Origin: Myxococcales bacterium
GTDB taxonomy: Bacteria; Myxococcota_A; UBA9160; SMWR01
Reading direction: 5' to 3'
Assembly (NCBI GenBank): GCA_022572485.1
Contig: JACZVU010000129.1
Location: 1-7,799, forward strand
DNA: 7,799 nucleotides
Part shown: positions 1 through 5,099 of the stretch, in pieces
Layout: every line of letters starts with the position of its first letter
Numbering within the stretch: the stretch's first letter is position 1
Position numbers and translations under genes: made by a program
Notes under the pieces: generated by a model
Database searches by the model: none
Seen by the model: the letters and a program-made list of their open reading frames with translations, nothing else
Told to the model about the DNA's origin: nothing

Positions 1-292
1 CCGGCGACCGCGACGTTCGCGCTCGCGCTCACCGCGATGCTCGTGGTGCCACCGCCCGCTTGGGGAATGGGCTTCGGAGGCGGCGGAACCACGCTGCGCT
101 TCTTCTTCCGCGACCACCTCGGCAGCGGGCCTATCTGACCGGCCCAAACGTGCGGCAAGCCTACGAGCCCTTTGGCAAAGCGATCCTCACGATGATGGCA
201 GCGAAGTCCAGTTTTCTCCCTCCGTCAAAGTCAGGACACCCCAGAGTCTCCGGCAATCCCGGGGCGGTTCAAAGTGTTGCGATGATCGTTAG
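1..292 (+). pseudogene. Rhs/YD-repeat core remnant, frameshifted, 5' end outside window
   Basis: Three reading frames in succession spell pieces of an Rhs core. Frame 1 (1-138) has a hydrophobic stretch followed by TTLRFFFRDHLGS, containing the family hallmark DHLGS, and stops at 136-138. Frame 3 then continues with AYLTGPNVRQAYEPFGKA (about 129-182), matching the YxPFG motif that normally lies 15-25 residues after DHLGS. Frame 2 resumes with DDGSEVQFSPSVK (from 191) and stops at 290-292. The correct order and spacing across three frames points to one ancestral gene broken by two small indels. Intact Rhs proteins are large surface or secreted proteins, often toxin carriers. This piece has no recognisable toxin tip and is unlikely to give a functional protein. 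The motifs are seen directly; the single-ancestor reading is inference. Sequencing error could mimic the frameshifts. Confidence 0.7.
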
Positions 293-325
293 AGACCAAG
301 GGGTCAAGTCCACTATGCTGCGGCA

Positions 326-1633
326 GTGAGTTCCCACGTCGCTGGCTGCCTCCTCGCCGTGTTCCTCTCCTCGATTGCGTGCGGGCTCTCTTGCCACGCC
401 AGCGGCGAGCCGGAGATCGGAGGTGGGAAGGCGACCAGCCCCTCGAGTCGCGCCGCCTCGGCCCCGCCGATCGAGGCAGACCTGATCGAGCAGCTGAGCG
501 CCATCGGCTACGTCGCGGGGACCGAGGCGGCGGGTGCGTCGCCGGGCGTCACGCACCACGACCCGCACCGGGTCTCGCCGGGGTTGAACTTCTTCACCTC
601 GGGGCACGCGCCCGTGGCCCTGTTGATGGACATGGACGGCAAGGTCGTGCACGAGTGGCGGGCGGAGTTCGCGGAGGTCTTCCCCGACCACTCGGGTCGC
701 GATCGTGCGATGCAGCCCCGCCGGAACTTCTGGCGCGACGCCGTGCTGTTGCCAAACGGCGACATCCTCGTCATCTGGGAGCTCTTCGGACTCTTCAAGC
801 TCGACCGTGATTCACGCGTGCTGTGGGCGGTGGCGGAGCCGGCGCATCACGATCTCCAGGTCACGGAGGCGGGGGAAATCGTGCACCTCCAGGCCCAGCG
901 CCGGATGATTCCGGGAATCGCGGGGAAGCGCGCGCTCGAGGACTACATCGTCGTGCGCGACGCCGGCGGAAGGGAGCTGCGGAGGCTCACCATGTCCGAC
1001 GCACTGCGCAACGCCGACTGGCTCGGCTTGAGGAAGGCGTTCTGGGCTCGCGTCGACGAGCGAGGCTACGGGCTCACGCAGAAGGGCCTCTACGATCCCT
1101 TTCACACGAATTCCATCTGGTTGTTGACGGCGGCCGAGGCCGCTCGCCTGGGCGATTCGTTCCGGGCCGGGGACGCGCTCGTCTCGATGGCAATGCTCGA
1201 CACCATCGCGATCCTCGACATGGAGAATGGGGTGGCCCGGTGGTGGCAGCAGGGTCCCTTCGGCATGCAGCATCAGCCGCGCCCCACGCCCGACGGAGGG
1301 ATCATCCTCTTCAACAACTACCTCACGGCGGAGCGGTCGAGCGTGCTCACCCTGGATCCGCGGACTCGCCAGATGACGTGGCAGTACACCGGCCCAGATG
1401 CCGCGCCGCTGTACTCGCGCCGGTCGGGCGGCGTCCAGGTTCTGCCGAACGGGAATGTATTGATCGTCGAGACCGATGGCGGCCGTGCGCTGGAGGTGAC
1501 CCGAGAGGGCGAAGTCGTCTGGGAGTTCCGAAGCCCATACCGGGCGGGCAAGCGCGGAAACCTGGTCGCAAATCTCTACTCGCTGGACCGGGTGGACGCG
1601 AAGCAAACCAGCTGGCTGACCCGATCCCGATAG
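326..1633 (+). CDS. Arylsulfotransferase (ASST)-like beta-propeller protein, probably exported
   Basis: This 435-residue protein resembles the bacterial arylsulfotransferase / Arylsulfotran_2 families, which move sulfate between phenolic compounds or are uncharacterised propellers. Residues 7-23 are a hydrophobic, cysteine-containing export-like segment; C19 and C23 do not form a canonical lipobox. Residues 86-111 (PGLNFFTSGHAP, then a VVHEW strand) open the propeller. Conserved-looking histidine sites follow: HHD at 174-176, FHTNSIWLL at 259-267 and QHQPRPTPDGG at 315-325. Residues 368-403 are propeller blades with LPNG and EVVWEF. The first is also preceded by an earlier LLPNGDILVIWE blade at 141-152. 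An LSAIGYV motif at 57-63 resembles short linkers in some sulfatase-related proteins. The start is GTG at 326, because a stop lies at 290-292 in frame and no ATG intervenes; no clear Shine-Dalgarno is visible. It converges on the FG-GAP fragment 31 nt downstream. Family is fairly sure, catalytic activity and substrate are not. Confidence 0.8.
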   Translation: MSSHVAGCLLAVFLSSIACGLSCHASGEPEIGGGKATSPSSRAASAPPIEADLIEQLSAIGYVAGTEAAGASPGVTHHDPHRVSPGLNFFTSGHAPVALLMDMDGKVVHEWRAEFAEVFPDHSGRDRAMQPRRNFWRDAVLLPNGDILVIWELFGLFKLDRDSRVLWAVAEPAHHDLQVTEAGEIVHLQAQRRMIPGIAGKRALEDYIVVRDAGGRELRRLTMSDALRNADWLGLRKAFWARVDERGYGLTQKGLYDPFHTNSIWLLTAAEAARLGDSFRAGDALVSMAMLDTIAILDMENGVARWWQQGPFGMQHQPRPTPDGGIILFNNYLTAERSSVLTLDPRTRQMTWQYTGPDAAPLYSRRSGGVQVLPNGNVLIVETDGGRALEVTREGEVVWEFRSPYRAGKRGNLVANLYSLDRVDAKQTSWLTRSR

Positions 1634-1664
1634 GCGAAGGGCGGGGAGAGCATTCGGCGCACCT

Positions 1665-2057
1665 TTACCTAACACCGCGCCGGCTCCACAACGACAGCGG
1701 CGCGCGTATGTCGAACGTCGCTTGGCTGCCCGCGTAGCCGGGCATCAGGAGCCCGCCCACGATGAGGTCCAAGCGGCCGTCTTCGTCCAGGTCCGCCAGC
1801 TCCAATGTGACGAGGCTGCGGGGGATGCGCGCCAGGCTGTGGGGCGTGAAGTGCTGCCGGCCGTCGTTCTCGAGCCAGACGAGGCTGTGGCGGTTCGGGT
1901 CGTCGAGGTCGGTGAAGAAGCTGCCGGCCACGATGTCCTGATCACCATCTTCGTCGAGGTCGCCCGCGGTCGCGCTGAAGGCGGCGTAGAGGCGCATCAG
2001 TTCGTGGCTCTCGAAACGCAGGTCGCCCTGGTTCTCCAGCCACTGAACCACCCCGGC
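1665..2057 (-). pseudogene. FG-GAP/VCBS-repeat protein, C-terminal fragment
   Basis: On the minus strand this stretch reads VVQWLENQGDLRFESHEL, then AGDLDEDGDQDIVAGSFF, SLVWLENDGRQHFTPH and LADLDEDGRLDLIVGG before a TAA stop at 1665-1667. The DLDEDGDxDI units are calcium-binding FG-GAP/VCBS propeller blades, and the WLENxGxxxF strands are the usual partner segments. Such proteins are normally several hundred residues long, exported, with a signal peptide and more blades. Only about two blades and a tail remain. Upstream of about 2057 the same frame becomes low-complexity Gly/Pro/Ala and then unrelated sequence, so the N-terminal part is missing. The frame stays open into the transposase fragment, making a composite 399-codon frame (1665-2864), which I regard as accidental. 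Family assignment is strong; loss of function is inferred. Confidence 0.75.
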
Positions 2058-2396
2058 TCCGGCCGCAACCCCGTGCCCGGGTACCACGGGCGGACCTGGG
2101 GCACCAGCAGCGCCCGGAACGCCCGTGGCTCTGGTGCCGCCGAGTTGCCGGTGTTCAACTTTGGCGACCCTGGTTCCGAAGGTGGTTAGGCCACGATAAC
2201 GCGATATCTCGTGGCCAGACTGGAGCCCATCATGGCACCCCCGAGACCGCCCTCGAAGTCGTTGCCAACCACACCGTGAAACTGCTGCGCCGGGATCGGG
2301 AGACGGCCCGAGACTTCGCCAGGGAGAATCTGAGCCCGGCCACGCGGCGGGCTGGGTCATCGACCACGGGGCAGGGTACGACTCCCGGTGGGAGGC
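2058..2396. other. Unassigned scar sequence between the FG-GAP and transposase fragments
   Basis: About 340 nt that belong to neither flanking fragment. The minus-strand frame linking the two fragments is biased to Gly, Pro, Arg and Ser with no recognisable fold. On the plus strand, frame 2 reads HHGTPETALEVVANHTVK and then LLRRDRETARDFARENLSP (about 2232-2340), and after a one-base shift AGWVIDHGAGYDSRWEAI (about 2349-2402). These look more protein-like than the opposite strand, but I do not recognise a family. They could be a broken gene remnant or chance. A perfect hairpin at 2189-2216 lies within this block. Confidence 0.4.
2189..2216. repeat. Perfect 8-bp inverted repeat (hairpin) with 12-nt spacer
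   Basis: GGCCACGA at 2189-2196 is the exact reverse complement of TCGTGGCC at 2209-2216. The 12-nt spacer contains the palindrome GATATC. No T-run follows on either strand, so it is not a classical intrinsic terminator. It sits between two gene fragments near a truncated Y1-type transposase. Subterminal hairpins of this kind are known from IS200/IS605 elements and REP sequences, so an element-end role is possible but unproven. Confidence 0.55.
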
Positions 2397-2747
2397 GATC
2401 ACGTCGAGTAAGCCGGCGTCGCTCGGGATGATCCGCGAGCGAAAGCGGTTCTGAAAGAGGTAACCCTGGCGCCGATGACGGAGATTGAAAGCGCGCGCAT
2501 ATCCAGTGTTGAGGCGGGCCATCAGACGTGAAATGCGAATCGAGCCACTCTGCAGGGCCAGGTGGACGTGGTTGGGCATCAGCACCCATCCGAAGCAGCG
2601 GAATCCGAGCTCGGGAGCCAGCGCGTCCAGCCGCTTGAGGAAATCAATGCGGTCGTCATCACCGAGAGAGATCCGGCGGCCCTCGAGGCCGCGGATCATC
2701 ACGTGGTGGTGGGTGCCGGGTGCGTCGAGTCGCGCAGAGCGTGCGAT
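2397..2747 (-). pseudogene. RAYT-type Y1 (HUH) transposase, N-terminal fragment
   Basis: The minus strand encodes about 117 residues of a REP-associated tyrosine transposase (Y1_Tnp / TnpA_REP). It reads ARSARLDAPG and HHHVMIRGLEGRRI, then LMPNHVHLALQSG with the HUH metal-binding pair H-V-H (about 2570-2562), then LNTGYARAFNLRHRRQGYLF, whose Tyr at 2501-2499 is the candidate catalytic nucleophile, then QNRFRSRII. Family members continue with a YVHLNPxRAGL segment and roughly another 100 residues. Here the homology stops at DAGLLDVI and unrelated sequence follows. The codon where family proteins usually begin (MAR-S) is ATC at 2747-2745 rather than ATG. The frame could only start further upstream, at ATG 2864 or a GTG in between. 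With the C-terminal half gone it is unlikely to be active. Confidence 0.75.
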
Positions 2748-2759
2748 GGCGGTGTGCTC

Positions 2760-2889
2760 GCGGGGACGGTTGGGGTGGGACGTGAAAGTTAGCAGGAGAT
2801 CGCATTCACGCTCGCTACTCACATGAGCCAGTGCACACCAATGGCGAGTCGCGCCCGGCTGCAATTCAACTATTCAACAACGTCCCCGC
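2760..2889. repeat. REP-like inverted repeat pair on the 5' side of the RAYT fragment
   Basis: GCGGGGACGGTTG at 2760-2772 is matched in inverted orientation by CAACGTCCCCGC at 2878-2889: 12 pairs with one extra G in the left arm. About 105 nt lie between the arms, including part of the open frame leading into the transposase. RAYT genes are typically flanked by REP sequences in inverted pairs, often with GGGGAC-like cores, so a REP/inverse-REP pair is a reasonable reading. No genome-wide copy number can be seen here. Confidence 0.5.
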
Positions 2890-2914
2890 TTGGGGCTCAA
2901 CAACGCCTCCGCTT
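2874..2914. repeat. Imperfect direct repeat, two 17-18 nt units
   Basis: TCAACAACGTCCCCGCTT at 2874-2891 recurs as TCAACAACGCCTCCGCTT at 2897-2914, with 16 of 18 positions identical and a 23-nt period. The first unit is followed by a CCCC-GCTT-GGGG mini-hairpin (2884-2895). The first unit also overlaps the right arm of the REP-like inverted repeat, so the second may be a diverged third copy of the same REP-like sequence. The repeats lie directly upstream of the start of the spermidine-synthase-like fragment. Confidence 0.5.
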
Positions 2915-2933
2915 AAGGTAACGTTGCGGCGCG

Positions 2934-3305
2934 ATGGCTGATGCGGATCGCGGGGTTCGAGGTGCGTTGGGAACACCGATTGGTTTGCGCGTGGATGCTC
3001 TGATTCCGCGAGCGATGCGTTGGATTTTGTTCTTTACCGTGTTCGCGGCCGGATTCGAGATCACCGGGATCGAGATCGCGCTCGGGCGCTTGCTCGCGCC
3101 GCATTTTGGGAATTCGCTGACGGTCTGGGCGGCGATCATTGCTTCGGTGATCGGGGCGCTCTCGGTCGGCTATCCGCTGGGTGGCTGGCTCGCCGATCGC
3201 AGGCCCGGGCCGGCGTTGCCGTTGCTGGCATTGCTAAGCGGGGGCCTCCTCGGTGCTGGGCTCGGAATCGGTGTGCCGCATTGGCTGCGCGTGGCGCTCG
3301 CGGGG
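2934..3305 (+). pseudogene. Spermidine-synthase-like (fused MFS/SpeE type) membrane protein, N-terminal fragment
   Basis: About 124 residues match the N-terminal membrane region of spermidine-synthase-like proteins, in which membrane helices precede a SAM-type aminopropyltransferase domain. Seen are a helix ILFFTVFAAGFEITGIEIAL (31-50), the motif GRLLAPHFGNSLTVWAAII (51-69), GALSVGYPLGGWLADRRP (74-91) and a third hydrophobic stretch (94-114). The motif [RL]LAPxFGNSxxVW followed by SxGYxLGGxLAD is characteristic. At about 3303-3306 the homology ends, and the frame runs antisense through the UspA fragment to a TAG at 3363-3365. The catalytic domain is absent, so the product cannot make polyamines. 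ATG 2934 is the upstream start; ATG 3015, just before the first helix, fits the family better. Neither has a strong ribosome-binding site. Confidence 0.7.
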
Positions 3306-3629
3306 GTCGGCTTCAATTTCCTCGGCTGCCAAGTTGATTGCCAGCGAAGGGTTATCGGCCGATAGCTTCGATTCGACCTTGATTCCCTCATCAAATACTT
3401 GCTCGTGCCAATCGTTGAGCCGTTTTTCGGCGGCGTCGCGGATATCCGCATAGTAGCCAGAGGGGAGCACGATCCCGTACGGGGAGATGGCCGTGATCTC
3501 GATGTGATAGCAGTGGAGCAGATGAATCGTCGATCCAAACAGCTGCGCGAGCTGAATCGCGGTATCGAGCGCTTCCTTGGAGTGATCCGAGAAATCGACG
3601 GGAAGCAAAATCGTTTCGAATCGAGTCAT
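3306..3629 (-). pseudogene. Universal stress protein (UspA family), C-terminally truncated
   Basis: The minus strand encodes MTRFETILLPVDFSDHSKEA at the N-terminus, with the Usp strand-1 signature ILLPVDFS and D12 of the nucleotide site. Then come ALDTAIQLAQLFGSTIHLLH (helix 1 and strand 2), a mid-region insert (42-62) and ADNPSLAINLAAEEIEAD (91-108). A full Usp continues with a strand such as LIVMGTRG and the ATP-binding G-x2-G-x9-G-S/T loop, to about 145 residues. Here sequence after D108 (codon 3308-3306) is the antisense of the neighbouring membrane-protein fragment and ends in an artificial tail at 3234. The ATP-binding loop is therefore missing. ATG 3629 is preceded by a strong GGGAGAG. 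It diverges from nnrS, and Usp proteins are often stress- or oxygen-regulated, which fits that neighbour. Confidence 0.8.
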
Positions 3630-3634
3630 GGTCG

Positions 3635-3641
3635 CTCTCCC
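3635..3641 (-). promoter_or_regulatory. Shine-Dalgarno of the UspA fragment
   Basis: On the minus strand GGGAGAG lies 5 nt before ATG 3629. This is the strongest ribosome-binding site near this start and supports choosing it. The start codon shares three of its bases with an ATG on the opposite strand (3628-3630), where no comparable site is present. Confidence 0.65.
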
Positions 3642-3780
3642 TTTCTTCAGTTACACCTACACCTCTAAGCATCAACTGTGCCAGCGTTGCTCCACCCAGG
3701 AGCCGCAGCCGCGGCGTTTTCTGGGTCAAGCGACCACACTGTGGGACAATTTGCGGCAGGTGGGAATCGATGGGTTTCAG

Positions 3781-4998
3781 ATGAACGAGGCGGTGAGCGG
3801 CGAAAACCACAGAGTCTTTTCGGGCGCGTTTTTCAGCTACGGGTTTCGGCCCTTCTTCTTTGCAGCCGGCTGCTATGCGCCGATCATCACCCTCGATTGG
3901 CTGGGTGTTCTGGCGGGCTGGTGGAGTTCGCCGAACCCGGTGTCGCCGATCTGGTGGCACGGCCACGAGATGCTCTTCGGTTGGGCGGTCGCCGCTGTAT
4001 GTGGGTTCCTCTTGACCGCGATTCCGAACTGGAGTTCTTCACAGCCGGTAACGGGCGCTGCGCTCGCGTTTCTCTGGGCGCTTTGGTTGCTCGGGCGAGC
4101 GGGCATGTGGTTTTCTGCAGCACTCCCCAGCGGAGTCGGTGCCGCGCTCGATCTGCTTCTGATCCCGGGCCTGTTGTGGTTCGTACTGCCTCCCATCTAT
4201 CGCAGCCACCGACCGCGCCACTACATCTTCCCGGTATTTCTGCTCGCGCTCTGGGTTGCGGATTTGCTGAGCCTGCTGCCCTATACGAGCCGCTGGCCGG
4301 AGCGCGCAACGACCGGTCTCTATCTGGGTACCTACGTGATGATCGCGATGTTGACCATCCTCGGTGGCCGTGTGGTTCCGAACTTCACGCGTGGAGCACT
4401 TCGCGCGCAGGGCAAGGAGCAGAGCGTCAAGACGAGTGAGGCGTTTTCAAAGGCGGCTGTTCTCGGCGTAATCCTCGCTCTCGCAATGGATTTGGTCGTT
4501 CGAAGCCAACCGAACGCGTCGACACTAATACTCGTCAACGGTTGGTCCGCGCTGCTGGTCGCCGTGCTGCTCACCTTGCGCGCCAGGGGCTGGCGCTTCC
4601 GGGAAACCTGGAACAATCCGCTGCTCTGGATTCTTCACGTCGGGCAGGGATGGCTCATTGTGGCGTTCGCAGCGCGCGGCCTGTCGATCCTCACGGGATG
4701 GATTCCGTCAACCGCCGCATTCCACGCGATGGGCGCCGGAGCGATGGCCGCAATGATTCTCGCGTTCATGACGCGTGCTCCGCTAGGTCACACGGGGCGC
4801 ACGCTTCGGGCCTCTCGCGTTACCACGCTCGCCTATTTACTCGTCATCTCCGCAGGTATAGCGCGGGTAGTATCGCCGCTCTTGTCCGGGAATTTACAGC
4901 TTCCGGGCTTGGTTGTAGCGGGTACTCTTTTTGCTGCTGCCTATGCGGTTTACACCATCGAGTACTTCCCGATTCTGACTCGCCCGAGTGTTCGCTGA
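3781..4998 (+). CDS. nnrS: NnrS family membrane protein
   Basis: NnrS is a haem- and copper-containing inner-membrane protein of denitrifiers and pathogens that relieves nitric-oxide stress, usually under Nnr/FNR-type control. From ATG 3781 the protein has 405 residues, the usual family length, and is almost wholly hydrophobic, with about 11-12 likely helices. Signatures seen are FFSYGFRPFFFAAG (residues 18-31), PIWWHGHEMLFGWA (56-69) with histidines 60 and 62 as likely metal/haem ligands, GFLLTAIPNWSSSQPVTG (75-92), LWLLGRAG (101-108), GGRVVPNFTRGALR (195-208), HAMGAGAMAAMILAFMTR near the C-terminus, and a last helix. The frame is open upstream to ATG 3628, but the extra 51 residues are polar and cysteine-containing and do not look like NnrS, so I prefer 3781 despite a weak ribosome-binding site. 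It diverges from the UspA fragment and converges on the CDF gene. No convincing FNR box is visible in 3630-3780. Confidence 0.88.
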   Translation: MNEAVSGENHRVFSGAFFSYGFRPFFFAAGCYAPIITLDWLGVLAGWWSSPNPVSPIWWHGHEMLFGWAVAAVCGFLLTAIPNWSSSQPVTGAALAFLWALWLLGRAGMWFSAALPSGVGAALDLLLIPGLLWFVLPPIYRSHRPRHYIFPVFLLALWVADLLSLLPYTSRWPERATTGLYLGTYVMIAMLTILGGRVVPNFTRGALRAQGKEQSVKTSEAFSKAAVLGVILALAMDLVVRSQPNASTLILVNGWSALLVAVLLTLRARGWRFRETWNNPLLWILHVGQGWLIVAFAARGLSILTGWIPSTAAFHAMGAGAMAAMILAFMTRAPLGHTGRTLRASRVTTLAYLLVISAGIARVVSPLLSGNLQLPGLVVAGTLFAAAYAVYTIEYFPILTRPSVR

Positions 4999-5014
4999 AG
5001 CGACGAGCGCCCAA

Positions 5015-5099
5015 CTAGAGAGGATCGCGGAACAGGATTACAACGACCCTCGCCGGGAGCTGCTGTCACCGTATTCTGCGGGACTCTCTAGCCGCGATC
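5015..5099. repeat. Interleaved inverted octamers in the convergent nnrS/CDF gap
   Basis: CTAGAGAG (5015-5022) is followed directly by GATCGCGG (5023-5030). After 53 nt, CTCTCTAG (5084-5091) is followed directly by CCGCGATC (5092-5099). Each right octamer is the exact reverse complement of the corresponding left octamer, but the order is A-B...A'-B', not the nested A-B...B'-A' of a simple hairpin. In RNA the two stems would interleave (pseudoknot topology) or be mutually exclusive. The second right octamer ends next to the CDF stop codon complement (5100-5102). No T-run follows. A role at the 3' ends of the two converging transcripts is possible. Confidence 0.6.

Noticed and set aside
299..320. 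GGGGTCAAGTCCAC as an end of a mobile element near the Rhs remnant
   Set aside because: It resembles short motifs I associate with transposase-adjacent sequence, but no matching second end or target duplication can be seen in the window.
1634..1664. Intrinsic terminator between the convergent ASST and FG-GAP genes
   Set aside because: The 31-nt gap has no stable inverted repeat and no T-run.
379..1737. Long alternative frames on both strands across the ASST gene, up to 304 codons
   Set aside because: They are GC-rich shadow frames dominated by Arg, Gly, Ala and Pro with no family motifs, while the 326-1633 frame has clear propeller motifs.
2230..2589. 119-codon minus-strand frame overlapping the RAYT fragment
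   Set aside because: It is out of frame with the HUH motif and its Arg/Ser-rich sequence mirrors plus-strand and transposase codons.
2897..2930. Possible integron attC-like site (CAACG ... CGTTG around CCTCCGCTTAAGG)
   Set aside because: The complementary arms are only about 5 bp, the paired simple sites and unpaired-base pattern of attC are not visible, and there is no integrase or cassette array; the REP-like reading explains the repeat better.
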